The notes under the pieces: generated by a model | Seen by the model: the letters and a program-made list of their open reading frames with translations, nothing else | Database searches by the model: none | What the model was told of the DNA's origin: nothing | Assembly: GCA_016199835.1 (NCBI GenBank) | Contig: JACQFX010000027.1 | Span: 57,320-121,319 of the forward strand | Origin: Nitrosomonadales bacterium | GTDB taxonomy: Bacteria; Pseudomonadota; Gammaproteobacteria; Burkholderiales; Gallionellaceae | Length of the DNA: 64,000 nucleotides | Direction: 5' to 3' | In this document: positions 1 through 8,792 of the stretch, piece by piece | Layout of the letters: each line of letters starts with the position of its first letter | Position numbering within the stretch: the first letter of the stretch is position 1 | Made by a program: the position numbers and the translations under genes

Positions 1-195
1 CTGTTTCAGGTTGTGCCGTATCATACGTTTTGCGCATCGTTTTTTGAGTCCACCATCATTTCTTCGACTGCGAGAAATGAAAGGTAGCGTAACAATGACT
101 GAGGCATGTTGTTTTCTTTGTGCGTTGGGCTGTGCAAAAAATAATACCGCGCGAGCCCTGCGACATAGCGTCCAGCCATGCGGTTTCAGCAGGCA

Positions 196-1629
196 TTAAG
201 CCGGTACGTCGGCGCTGCTCCCGCCGTTCAGCCCAAGAAAATTTCTTGCGGCAGGAATATTTCGCAACACCCGGCGTTCGACCAGAGTAATGATGAGAAT
301 TGATATTCCAAGCAATGGCAATAACACCCCAAGCGCCACAATGATGGCCATGATGGCAAATGAAAATCGCGCAGGAACTCCGCCTGCTTGCGGCGCACCA
401 AGCGTGCCGGGAGAGCGCCGCCCCAACCATAGCACGATGGAACTCACCACCATGAGCCACAACCCGAGTGCGGTGAACACTCCCAAAGCCTGATTTGCCC
501 AGCCGAACAATTGGCCTTCATGCGCTGCGACGCCGATGCCTATCATGCGATCCAACAGGGGACGATCAGAAAACCCCTTCCTTGATTTGATTGCCCCCGT
601 AGCTCCATCAAGCACAATGTCTGCGCGCAGCGGGCGATTTTGCGCTTGCGAATGGGCTGACCAGTCGGGCGATTTTTTTGACGGGGGAGAGATTCTAACG
701 GGTGGCGCCAAATTTAGCGGCTGCACGGCGGCAACCAAGCGGTCAATCGCGCTGTAGTCATTCCCTTCAATTTCAGTATGGTGGTGGCCCGCATGTTCAG
801 AATGCCCTGCATGTTCTGAGTTGTCTGTCATGGCAGCATTCTGGGTGTTCATTTCTTTTCTATCCGCCAATTCAGAAGAACGCCCGGTCGTCCAATCCTG
901 CTTGACCACTTTGGTCATACCAATTTGGCGTACCTCTTTCAGCATTCCTCCCCACGACTTCGCCCAAGGCAGGCCGGAAATCAATAAAAACAAAGTGAAG
1001 AATGCAATCAAAAGGCCGGTTACTGCATGCATATCGCGCCAGAATAAACGCTTTCCACGCCCCATGCGAGGGTAAGCAATTCCCGCCAGACTTCCCGTTT
1101 TCTGCGGCCACCAAAGGTACAGTCCGGTGATAAACATCACGATTGCCCATGAGGCTGCCAATTCGACCACCATCGAACCGCGATCCCCCATCAACAACTC
1201 GCCATGCAGGCGATGCACCACGCGCATCAAGCGCCTATCCTCTTCGACCACATCGAGGATCGCCAAAGTTTCAGGGTGTACATAGACCCTGAAGATTTCC
1301 GCATCATGCCCCACCAGCACGCGGATCGCAGATTGCGGCGTTGCGGGCAACTCATAGGCATTGAGAACCGAGCCCGGTACGGCGGCAAGCGCTGCAGCAA
1401 CCTGCGCCCCGGCGCTCGCTGGCGCACCTGTAATCGTGAGTCCCTCATAACGCTGATCAAGCTGCGCCTCGACCTGTGGATTGAACAGATAGATAGCACC
1501 CGTAATGGACAACAACAGAATAAACGGGATGCAGAACAAGCCGGCGTAAAAGTGCCAGCGCCAGATGGTGTTATGCATATTCGATCCGCTCCTGACTGCC
1601 ACAGCGGAAATTTCAGCCGTTGTATTCAT
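196..1629 (-). CDS. PepSY-associated TM protein with His-rich segment
   Basis: An inner-membrane protein of 477 residues of the PepSY_TM (PiuB/FegB-like) family. Several family members are thought to reduce ferric or cupric complexes after outer-membrane uptake. An N-terminal membrane helix follows a short cytoplasmic tail (WRWHFYAGLF...), and further helices lie in the middle and near the C terminus. About residues 268-288 form a soluble stretch very rich in His (HAGHSEHAGHHH), which suggests metal binding. The ATG at 1629 is preferred to the GTG at 1632 because GGAGG lies 8 nt upstream of it. The gene begins about 30 bp after the TonB-dependent receptor and is probably co-transcribed with it. 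The metal is not proven; copper is inferred from the shared operator described below, and iron remains possible. Confidence 0.8.
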   Translation of the reverse strand: MNTTAEISAVAVRSGSNMHNTIWRWHFYAGLFCIPFILLLSITGAIYLFNPQVEAQLDQRYEGLTITGAPASAGAQVAAALAAVPGSVLNAYELPATPQSAIRVLVGHDAEIFRVYVHPETLAILDVVEEDRRLMRVVHRLHGELLMGDRGSMVVELAASWAIVMFITGLYLWWPQKTGSLAGIAYPRMGRGKRLFWRDMHAVTGLLIAFFTLFLLISGLPWAKSWGGMLKEVRQIGMTKVVKQDWTTGRSSELADRKEMNTQNAAMTDNSEHAGHSEHAGHHHTEIEGNDYSAIDRLVAAVQPLNLAPPVRISPPSKKSPDWSAHSQAQNRPLRADIVLDGATGAIKSRKGFSDRPLLDRMIGIGVAAHEGQLFGWANQALGVFTALGLWLMVVSSIVLWLGRRSPGTLGAPQAGGVPARFSFAIMAIIVALGVLLPLLGISILIITLVERRVLRNIPAARNFLGLNGGSSADVPA

Positions 1630-1660
1630 CACAACACCTCCGTTATTTTGTATGTGCCCA

Positions 1661-4111
1661 TCACAGATCGAACTTCAAGCTCGCAAACAAAGTCCGCTGT
1701 GCGTACGGATACAGGGTGAAATACTTAACGTTGCCGATGTTGTTGACACCAGCGGAGGCTGACCACTGCTTGTTAACTTTATAAAGCACCTTGGCATCCA
1801 GCACATTGAAGGTGCTGCGCCCACCATAGACATTCGGATTGGGATCGGGATAGGCCTTGGTTGTCGTATTGAACAAGCCACTATGCTGACGCCCACTGAA
1901 ACGATCCGCCAAAGTACAGGAGAGTTTTTTCGATGCATGGTAGGTAGCAACCAGTGAACCTCGCCACATCGGAATAAGGGGTTGCACCGTATTCTCCAAT
2001 AACGGATTCGCGACATCGCTCACAATCATCGAGTGGATGTAAGCGACGCTTCCGGAAAGATCAAGTCCGTGGATCAACATGTCTTTGGTCTGGAAAGCTG
2101 ACTCAAAACCGTACGAGCGAATTTTGTCAACGTTCTGCGTGCCGCTGATACTGAAACCAGGCAGAGTCGTAGTGTTTGCCTGCGAGATGAGCGCGCCCTT
2201 CTTTTCTTCCCCGAATATCGAATTGCGCCACACCCCATGCTCAATGATTTTCTCAGCGGTGAATTCCCATGCATCGTCAACCTCAGGTTTGAGGTTGGGA
2301 TTATTATTCAACTGTGTATTGTAAGGAGCAGGCAAAGTGGCAAGCACCACAGCAGTTGCGGCTGCACCCGTGCTGAGATCAGTAATACCGGTATTCGCAA
2401 ATAACTCCTGAACCGTCGGGAAGCGATTCGCTCTCCCCAGTGAAGCGCGCAAGATCAAATCCTGATTAACCTGATAGGAAAGTGCAAATTTTGGCGAGAA
2501 AGCACTGACCGCACTTCTTTGATAAGCCACAGTTCCATTGGCAGTCGTAAAGTTACGCCCATCAAAAGCCTGCCAATGCTCCAGTCGCCCACCACCCACC
2601 AGTTGCCAGGCAGGAGCCAACTGCCAGGCATCTTGCAGATAGATGGCCTGCGTCTCGGTTTTCCCTCTTGAACTTAAAGTTTTCGCACCCGTAGCGTCCG
2701 TAAGCCAATTCGTTCCTGTAACGAGATTATAGGTATCCGATTTCGTGACATAGGTATTCGTGTGATAACCAAAGCTAAGTTGATGCTCGCTTTTGCGATC
2801 ACCATCGGGTCGAAATTCTCCGCGCAGGTCAAGATTCCGCCATCCCGTCCCATCGGTAAAATTTATCGTACCGCCGGTAGCCAAGGCCGCCGGAGTTGTG
2901 CCGGAGGCGCTCCCTGAAGTACGGAGAGCATCCTTGTCATAGTTAAACAGGCTGGCAACGACTCCCCAGTCCCACTTGCCTCCCATGTCGGACTTAACCG
3001 AAAGCCCGTGCATGGAAAAGTCCTGAAGCTCGTTGCTGCCGGTTGGAGCTGCGGTATAGTCCTGGCCATTGATGCGGACATATTGATAGACACCAGTTCC
3101 TCCCGTGCCGTAAATCACGTTACCGGTTGCCGCATCGGTCAAATAACTGTCAGTCGTTTTATTGGAGGTGTTTTTCCAATTATCAAAGGTATAGGTTGCA
3201 CGAATCGTCGGAGAGAAATCATAGCCCAGCTTGATTTTTACATCGTCCTTCACGGTATGATCTGTACTGAGCGAACCGGTAATGACCCTCGGAGCATTAT
3301 TCAAAGTCAGATCCGTTACCGCGCCGTTTACAACGGTGTAGTGACCCGCCGTGGCCGGAGCCCCCTTCTTGGCAGAAGCAACAACAAAATCCGTCGGATG
3401 GCTGGTGTTATCCAGACGATCAACGTTTACCCAGAACGACCAGTTGCCAACCTTATCGCCAAGTTCCGCAGCACCATGCAGGCCGGAATAATTTTTGTCC
3501 GTACCATATAGATTGAAGTTTTCGCTTAGCGCATCCACCTTGGCGTGGGCTTCAAATTTGCGTGGCATGTGCGTGGACACCAGCACTACACCGCCTTCCG
3601 CATTACCCGGGTAGAGCGCGGAAAATGGCCCGTAAACGACATCGACACGGTCAATCTCTTCCGGTGTCACCATCCCCCAGCGCGGCCCGGGGCAGCAGCT
3701 GTTGTTGAGGAAATTAGAAAGCAGCATTCCGTCAGCATAGACGATATTTTCCGCACTCTGATTCACGCCGGTCATCCGTATCGCCAGACCGCCGTTCACG
3801 TCGCCACTAAATCGCTCGCGAACGTGAACGCTAGGAAGATATTTAAGCACTTCACCCGATGATACTGCGTTGACGCTTTCATCGATCTGCGTTGCCGACA
3901 CACCTTCCGATGATGCCGGCAAGTTAGCAGGGATGGCCGGCACGGAAGCAGCAACCCCTTTAATTTCCATCGTATCCATTTGGACTGGCGCATCCGCATT
4001 CTCCATCAGCGCCTGCATTTGAGTCGCTTCATCCGCTGCCCACGCTGGATGCGAGCTTGCGACCAGCGTGAAGGCCAGTACCGCGACTAGCAGTTTTAAT
4101 CTTGTTTGCAT
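1661..4111 (-). CDS. TonB-dependent outer-membrane receptor
   Basis: A TonB-dependent receptor of 816 residues, which takes up a metal complex or other ligand across the outer membrane using TonB/ExbBD energy. A signal peptide of about 25 residues ends at AWA. A plug domain (about residues 65-190) carries the typical VDVVYGPFSALYPGNAEGG stretch, and a 22-strand-type barrel follows, ending in LFASLKFDL. The plug contains a Cys-Cys pair (NSCCPGPRWGM). The mature N terminus is Met-rich (residues 30-50). It forms a two-gene operon with the PepSY protein. I could not match the plug to the OprC copper-receptor motif, so the substrate is uncertain. The palindromic operator pair 140-170 bp upstream is shared with the copper-storage-like gene at 8042-8518. 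Confidence 0.88.
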   Translation of the reverse strand: MQTRLKLLVAVLAFTLVASSHPAWAADEATQMQALMENADAPVQMDTMEIKGVAASVPAIPANLPASSEGVSATQIDESVNAVSSGEVLKYLPSVHVRERFSGDVNGGLAIRMTGVNQSAENIVYADGMLLSNFLNNSCCPGPRWGMVTPEEIDRVDVVYGPFSALYPGNAEGGVVLVSTHMPRKFEAHAKVDALSENFNLYGTDKNYSGLHGAAELGDKVGNWSFWVNVDRLDNTSHPTDFVVASAKKGAPATAGHYTVVNGAVTDLTLNNAPRVITGSLSTDHTVKDDVKIKLGYDFSPTIRATYTFDNWKNTSNKTTDSYLTDAATGNVIYGTGGTGVYQYVRINGQDYTAAPTGSNELQDFSMHGLSVKSDMGGKWDWGVVASLFNYDKDALRTSGSASGTTPAALATGGTINFTDGTGWRNLDLRGEFRPDGDRKSEHQLSFGYHTNTYVTKSDTYNLVTGTNWLTDATGAKTLSSRGKTETQAIYLQDAWQLAPAWQLVGGGRLEHWQAFDGRNFTTANGTVAYQRSAVSAFSPKFALSYQVNQDLILRASLGRANRFPTVQELFANTGITDLSTGAAATAVVLATLPAPYNTQLNNNPNLKPEVDDAWEFTAEKIIEHGVWRNSIFGEEKKGALISQANTTTLPGFSISGTQNVDKIRSYGFESAFQTKDMLIHGLDLSGSVAYIHSMIVSDVANPLLENTVQPLIPMWRGSLVATYHASKKLSCTLADRFSGRQHSGLFNTTTKAYPDPNPNVYGGRSTFNVLDAKVLYKVNKQWSASAGVNNIGNVKYFTLYPYAQRTLFASLKFDL

Positions 4112-4419
4112 GTTTTCTCTCTTTGATGGTTATTCAAACTTTTCCCGGATTTGCCATCCGGTTTTTGTGTCGCAGGGCACAGCCGGTTGGGCGGCTGTTA
4201 CCGTCAGAATCAGCCGGGCAAATTGTAGATAGGGAAAATCCTCCTGAGAATGCGACATGATGCCGCGCGTCAGAATGTCGCACCGATGATGCGAATACGT
4301 CCGGTCATGGGAATGACTAACGGATCAAATGCAGATCACATTTCCTGTGTCAAGGTAACAGTGGGGAGATAACAGAGCCGACCCGTATTCGGTACGGCGA
4401 TAGCGTGTGAACGCTCAGG
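4112..4419. other. Intergenic leader region of the receptor gene
   Basis: This 308-bp gap separates two minus-strand genes. It holds two short perfect hairpins in the receptor leader: CCGGAT/ATCCGG at 4145-4161, followed by TTTTT on the plus strand, and CAGCCG/CGGCTG at 4181-4198. It also holds the tandem palindromic operator at 4251-4282. No open reading frame with a ribosome-binding site and no known riboswitch consensus were recognised. Confidence 0.5.
4251..4282. promoter_or_regulatory. Tandem operator, TGCGWCA-N3-TGTCGCA type
   Basis: Two adjacent imperfect palindromes: TGCGACA-TGA-TGCCGCG at 4251-4267 and CGCGTCA-GAA-TGTCGCA at 4266-4282. The same pattern occurs as a perfect palindrome at 8628-8644 and nearly so at 8793-8809. 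The position 140-170 bp before the receptor start fits an activator or repressor site. The regulator is unknown; a metal-responsive two-component regulator (CusR/CopR type) is an inference. Confidence 0.55.
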
Positions 4420-6672
4420 TCATGCGCGCGCTATCCCGCGCTTGAGCATTTCCTCGAACTCTTCGGGCAGCACCGGCCTGGAAAACAAGAAGCCCTGCGC
4501 ATAATCGCAGCCGGCCGCCAGCAGCAAATCGTGCTGATGTTTAGTCTCCACACCTTCGGCGATCACCTTGAGTCCAAGCTTGTGCGCCATCACGATGATG
4601 GCTTCGCACAGGGCCATATCGTCTGTATCACTGATGATATTGCGCACAAAGGATCGGTCTATTTTCAGGTAGTCGAGGTCGAATTTCTTGAGATAGGCCA
4701 GCGACGAGTAGCCCGTGCCAAAGTCGTCTATCGCCATCTGGAAATGCGCATCCCGCAGGCGTGACAACTTGTCGGTGACCTGAGGATCGGCATTGAGCAA
4801 CAACCCTTCGGTGATTTCGATCACTACATGTTTTCCAGACAAGCCCAGCGTCGCCAAATGGTCGAACCATTCCTGCATGCGCATGCCGCCTTCCGCCATG
4901 AACTGGGCTGGAGACTTGTTGATGCTGATCTGGAAATTTTCCTGTTCCATGCTGTTCCAGCGCGCGGCCCAACGGGCCGCCTCCCTGAATACCCAGTCGC
5001 CGATCTCGATAATGAGGCCGGTTTCCTCGGCCAGCGGAATGAATTCTGTAGGCTCAACCATGCCGCGCACCGTATGGCGCCAGCGCAACAAGGCCTCCGC
5101 TTTGCGGATACGTCCGCTCGCCAACTCCACGATAGGCTGGAAATATAATGCGAACTGACCGGCGCCCAGCGCCCCGCGCAAATCGTTGGTCAGACGCAGC
5201 CGGTCTTGTGCTGCCTCCTGCAAGGCTGGCGTGAAATAGCTGTAGCGGTTGCGGCCCTGGCTTTTGGCGGCATACATCGCCTGGTCGGCGTTCTTGAGCA
5301 ATTGCTCGACCTCGCTGGCATCGTCAGGGTAAAGGGTGATGCCTATGCTGGCCGAGACATAGGCAAGCTCGCCGCCGAAATGAAACGGCTCCGCCAGTCT
5401 CGCAACAATGTCCTGCGCAATTCTCCCCACATGGCTGCTGTCCGAGAGCTGGGTCAGGATGACGGTGAACTCGTCGCCGCCCAGGCGCGCCACCGTATCG
5501 GATTCGCGCGTACAGGCGACAATGCGGCGCCCTGCTTCCACCAGTAATTCGTCGCCGACGTGGTGCCCCAGCATGTCGTTGACTTCCTTGAAGTGGTCGA
5601 GGTCTATGAACAGCACCGCCAACAGCAGTCCCGCGCGTTGCTCCTTCTTGACTTCCTGCTGCAAACGGTCACGGAACATGCGGCGGTTTGGCAAGCCGGT
5701 GAGCATGTCAAAGTTTGCCTGCCGCCAGATCACTTCCTCGGACAGTTTCTTTTCGGTGATATCGGAAAACAGCGCCACATATCCGTGCAACGAACCATCA
5801 GCACTGGCCAGCCGGTTGATGGTCAGCCACTTGGCGTAGATCTCGCCGTTCTTGCGCCGGTCCCATATTTCCCCATGCCAGAAACCGGTCGTGTTAATCG
5901 ACTCCCACATGGCCTTATAAAACACCTGATCCTGGCGGCCGGAACTGAAAATCCCGGGATCCTTGCCCAGCACATCGTCGAGAGTGTAGCCGGTGATGCG
6001 CACGCAAGCCGGATTGATGGCGACGATGCGGTTGTGAACGTCGGTCACCAGCATACCTTCGCCGGTGTGCTGATACACCAGTGAAGCCAGTTGCATTTCG
6101 TCTTCCATGCGCCTGCGCTCCGTGACATCCTGGAACGACACCAGCGTGCCCGTCATCTGGCCGCGATGCAGCAAAGGATTAGCGCGGTACAACACCAGCA
6201 GGAACTGGCCGTCGCGCCGGATGATATGGTATTCGCCCGAGACCGGCACACCTTCATGGAACACTTTCAGTAGCGGGCATTCCTGAAAAGGAAAAGGCGA
6301 ACCGTCCGGATGGGAATGGCAAATGACCTCATGCATGCGCATGCCCACCAGTTCCGATTCTTTCCAGCCCAGCAGGTTTTCGGCGGACAGGTTCATGAAC
6401 GTGACCCGTCCGTCCATGTCCATGGCGTAAACCCCTTCACTCAAGGTGTTGAGCATGACACGGGTGGTTTCTGCGCTCTGCTCGCGCAGGCGTTCGTTGA
6501 TTTCGGTCAGCTCCTTCGAGTTGACCACCAGCGCATTCTCCAGCAGTGTCCGTTCCTGCTCGGTTTCCTTGTAATAGGCATCAACAGCCAGGACAAAATC
6601 ACGCCACTTCCCTTCCGGGACGAAATTCTCGCCGAGGTGCCTTTGCAATTGACGTATCAGCAGCCGGTGCAT
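4420..6672 (-). CDS. PAS-PAS-GGDEF-EAL cyclic-di-GMP signalling protein
   Basis: A soluble signalling protein of 750 residues. After an N-terminal segment with a coiled coil (about residues 1-65) come two PAS domains (about 70-190 and 195-315), a GGDEF domain and an EAL domain. The GGDEF motif is intact (RLGGDEF) and preceded at the right distance by an RxxD inhibitory site (RESD). The EAL domain keeps EALLRW, DDFGTGYSS and LKIDRSFV, so both cyclase and phosphodiesterase activity are possible. No membrane helix is seen, so the protein is probably cytoplasmic. It starts 8 nt after the FIST gene and forms an operon with it, suggesting that FIST senses a ligand and this protein changes c-di-GMP. 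It lies 2.3 kb from the rpfG phosphodiesterase gene. Confidence 0.9.
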   Translation of the reverse strand: MHRLLIRQLQRHLGENFVPEGKWRDFVLAVDAYYKETEQERTLLENALVVNSKELTEINERLREQSAETTRVMLNTLSEGVYAMDMDGRVTFMNLSAENLLGWKESELVGMRMHEVICHSHPDGSPFPFQECPLLKVFHEGVPVSGEYHIIRRDGQFLLVLYRANPLLHRGQMTGTLVSFQDVTERRRMEDEMQLASLVYQHTGEGMLVTDVHNRIVAINPACVRITGYTLDDVLGKDPGIFSSGRQDQVFYKAMWESINTTGFWHGEIWDRRKNGEIYAKWLTINRLASADGSLHGYVALFSDITEKKLSEEVIWRQANFDMLTGLPNRRMFRDRLQQEVKKEQRAGLLLAVLFIDLDHFKEVNDMLGHHVGDELLVEAGRRIVACTRESDTVARLGGDEFTVILTQLSDSSHVGRIAQDIVARLAEPFHFGGELAYVSASIGITLYPDDASEVEQLLKNADQAMYAAKSQGRNRYSYFTPALQEAAQDRLRLTNDLRGALGAGQFALYFQPIVELASGRIRKAEALLRWRHTVRGMVEPTEFIPLAEETGLIIEIGDWVFREAARWAARWNSMEQENFQISINKSPAQFMAEGGMRMQEWFDHLATLGLSGKHVVIEITEGLLLNADPQVTDKLSRLRDAHFQMAIDDFGTGYSSLAYLKKFDLDYLKIDRSFVRNIISDTDDMALCEAIIVMAHKLGLKVIAEGVETKHQHDLLLAAGCDYAQGFLFSRPVLPEEFEEMLKRGIARA

Positions 6673-6680
6673 GATCGTGC

Positions 6681-7793
6681 CTATTCGTGAATAGTGGTCA
6701 GCGTCATGGTCTGGTTATGCAGTTGGCATTGCAGGACGTCGCTGAACGGCGCCAGTTCGCCATAGGAATAAAACCCGGTCACCGTGGTTTGCGGCCCCAG
6801 TTTTTTTCTTGCTGCTTCCAGCTCTTCTTCGATCAACTGTCCCAACACCAGCCGTCGCCCTACACAACTCACCACCAGGCCCAGGCCTGTACCTGCATGA
6901 GGCTGCGCAGCCGTAGCGGCGGCCATCCCGGCACTCTCGATGAGAGCATCCAAACGGGTGCGCATCAGTTTGCATAAATGCCCTTCTGGCACATCTCCCG
7001 CGAACGTAAGGCTGCGCGCGTTTTCGCTCACCGACAGCAGGGTGCGGATAATGGGCTCGCTTTCCTTGTTGGCGCGCACACTCAAAGGGAAACGCAGGCC
7101 GCTGCCCGGCAGATCCCTGGCCAGCGGGCCGAGATATTTCTTGTACAGTGTGAGAGCCGGCTGGCCGTCAATTTCGCTTACTACATTGCCGGAGGACCTG
7201 GTCACCACCCGTTCTGCGCCGAACTCTTCCCAACCTGCGAAGCAGCCCGTCTTGATTGCCATGTTGCCATACAGCCCAACGGCAGCCACACAGCCAGGAC
7301 GGGCAGGCGCATTGGCCATCACCCAGGTCTGTCCGAAACGCGCACCATCGCCGGCCAATCCGCCCGTGACGGGAATGCCATAGCCATTCAATCCCGCAGC
7401 TAGTTCGCTGCCGTTTACCAGCAAGCCATCGGAAAAAACCAGCACATGTCTGAGGTCATCTTCCGCCAGATCCTCCATCAAATTGGCAGCCAGTGCGCGG
7501 ACGCTCCTGCAAGCCGCCACATCGGCAGTCGCAAGGCGCACCCGGCCATACTTAAACTTCACTGCCGTCGCTATGATGCCATCATCGCTGATATAGCTAC
7601 CCTGCACGCTGCCCGATGAGGAGCAGCCCACGATGAGCGCTTGCGGAAACTTTTCCTTCAATTCTCGATGACAGGCGGGAGTATGAAAATAATCGGTATC
7701 GGCAAAAACCAGCACTAATCCCGCATCGCGGGCACCGTCATCGGTTTGGCTCCAGTGCGAAACAGATGACCAGTGAATTTGATTTATCTGCAT
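6681..7793 (-). CDS. FIST domain sensory protein
   Basis: A 370-residue protein made of FIST_N (about residues 25-215) and FIST_C (about 220-350), a pair of domains predicted to bind small ligands such as amino acids and usually encoded beside kinases, cyclases or chemoreceptors. Recognisable features are the early VGCSSSG segment and, in the C-terminal half, GxGLGLVVSCVGRR and TVTGFYSYGE. No signal peptide or membrane helix is visible. The ATG at 7793 has AAGGTG 6 nt upstream. It is followed after 8 nt by the PAS-GGDEF-EAL gene, its probable signalling partner. The ligand cannot be inferred. Confidence 0.85.
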   Translation of the reverse strand: MQINQIHWSSVSHWSQTDDGARDAGLVLVFADTDYFHTPACHRELKEKFPQALIVGCSSSGSVQGSYISDDGIIATAVKFKYGRVRLATADVAACRSVRALAANLMEDLAEDDLRHVLVFSDGLLVNGSELAAGLNGYGIPVTGGLAGDGARFGQTWVMANAPARPGCVAAVGLYGNMAIKTGCFAGWEEFGAERVVTRSSGNVVSEIDGQPALTLYKKYLGPLARDLPGSGLRFPLSVRANKESEPIIRTLLSVSENARSLTFAGDVPEGHLCKLMRTRLDALIESAGMAAATAAQPHAGTGLGLVVSCVGRRLVLGQLIEEELEAARKKLGPQTTVTGFYSYGELAPFSDVLQCQLHNQTMTLTTIHE

Positions 7794-7800
7794 ATATTCA

Positions 7801-7832
7801 CCTTGGGGCAGGCTGACCTTGGGGCAGGCTGC
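7801..7832. repeat. Two tandem copies of a 16-bp unit
   Basis: CCTTGGGGCAGGCTG occurs twice in direct repeat (7801-7815 and 7817-7831), just upstream of the FIST start. The first copy supplies the ribosome-binding site on the minus strand. Significance unknown. Confidence 0.6.
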
Positions 7833-7881
7833 GTTGCTGCTGTGTTGCGGAACATTACTCCTGCGGGTGGCGAATAAAAAG

Positions 7882-7894
7882 ATGTAAATTACAT
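7882..7894. promoter_or_regulatory. Perfect palindrome ATGTAA-A-TTACAT
   Basis: A perfect 6-1-6 palindrome about 90 bp upstream of the FIST start, in the gap between the FIST gene and the copper-storage-like gene. It has the size and symmetry of an operator. No regulator is assigned. Confidence 0.35.
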
Positions 7895-8041
7895 ACTGCT
7901 TAGCGGAATGGCATGCCTGCCATGGCCGGCATGATGTTTTTTACCTTGCTGAAACAGCCTGGGTGTGATCGGTGCGGATGCAGCCGGGGCTGCCACCCCG
8001 GCCTGATGCGGGCAGTTCTTTACAGTTGCGCGGAGCAGGAA

Positions 8042-8518
8042 TCAGGCGGCTATGGCCTTGCACTCCTTGATGCATGCGGTGCAGGCTTCGCCGCAGGCCT
8101 TGCATTCCGGATGCATGTCAGTTTTCTTGCATTCATCTTCGCAGTCCTTGCATACCTCCATCACCACCTTTGCCAATTGTGGCAGACGCTTCGACTCCGC
8201 CGCCGCCATCTGCTGCAATGCAGCGCACATGGCCTCGGTCTGGCTGGAAATCATCGCGCAGGCTGCCAGTTCTTTTTCTCCTTTGCCCATGGCAACCAGA
8301 CAATGCTGCAGGCACAACTGTGCCTTGAGCACGCAGTCTGCTGCCGCATCTATCAATTTCTGGTTGCGCGTGGATTTCTCATGCCCATGTTCGTGCTGCA
8401 TGTCCATTCCCATGTGCTCGTGGTTCATATGCTCATGCTCGCCTGCGGCGAATACGCTGCCAGCCGCAGCCGAGGCAGCCAAGCTGGCAGCTCCCAGCAA
8501 CAGTTCTCTTCTATCCAT
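8042..8518 (-). CDS. Tat-exported four-helix-bundle copper storage protein (Csp1-like)
   Basis: A 158-residue protein. The N terminus (MDRRELLLG...AAGSVFA) reads as a twin-arginine signal peptide. A short His/Met-rich linker (about residues 26-48) follows, then a helical domain with 13 cysteines arranged as CxxxxxxC and CxxC/CxxxC pairs. This matches the DUF326/Csp family, whose member Csp1 of Methylosinus stores many Cu(I) ions inside a four-helix bundle and also has 13 Cys per chain. The start at 8518 is chosen because AAAGGGGAGA precedes it and it opens the Tat signal; the open frame runs further upstream without support. Upstream lies the operator shared with the TonB-receptor operon. Periplasmic copper storage or buffering is inferred. 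Confidence 0.85.
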   Translation of the reverse strand: MDRRELLLGAASLAASAAAGSVFAAGEHEHMNHEHMGMDMQHEHGHEKSTRNQKLIDAAADCVLKAQLCLQHCLVAMGKGEKELAACAMISSQTEAMCAALQQMAAAESKRLPQLAKVVMEVCKDCEDECKKTDMHPECKACGEACTACIKECKAIAA

Positions 8519-8627
8519 GTCGTCTCCCCTTTGAAAGTAATGCATTGATCGCTCAAGGCTCGCTACGCCACGCGGCAGAAATGTCATGCCGCACTTCGAT
8601 TTTAGGCAGAACACGCCATGGCGAGAA

Positions 8628-8644
8628 TGCGACATATTGTCGCA
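8628..8644. promoter_or_regulatory. Perfect operator palindrome TGCGACA-TAT-TGTCGCA
   Basis: A perfect 7-3-7 palindrome centred about 118 bp upstream of the copper-storage-like start codon. It is the best copy of the motif also seen twice before the TonB-dependent receptor, supporting joint regulation of the two loci. Confidence 0.6.
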
Positions 8645-8680
8645 CGGTGGCACAGCGGTGGAATGAACGCACAAAAGAAA

Positions 8681-8756
8681 CCAGGCTGGCGCAAGAAAGG
8701 GAGTCGGCAACAACAGGTAGGGAGGAACTACTGCGCATTGCCAAACGCCAGCCTGG
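8681..8756. repeat. Inverted repeat, 11-bp arms
   Basis: CCAGGCTGGCG (8681-8691) and CGCCAGCCTGG (8746-8756) form perfect arms around 54 bp. It could be a small non-autonomous element inserted between two operator copies, or a stem in a transcript. No coding sequence lies inside. Confidence 0.4.
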
Positions 8757-8792
8757 CAGGCGCACTCTAATGCCTGACCGGGCGCCTGGGAA

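Noticed and set aside
1661..4111. Assignment of the TonB receptor as OprC-type copper receptor
   Set aside because: The plug motif differs from what I know of OprC; copper is only suggested by the shared operator and the Met-rich N terminus.
7983..8002. GCCGGGG/CCCCGGC stem after the copper gene as a terminator
   Set aside because: A perfect stem but no T-run on the minus strand; kept only as a possible structure.
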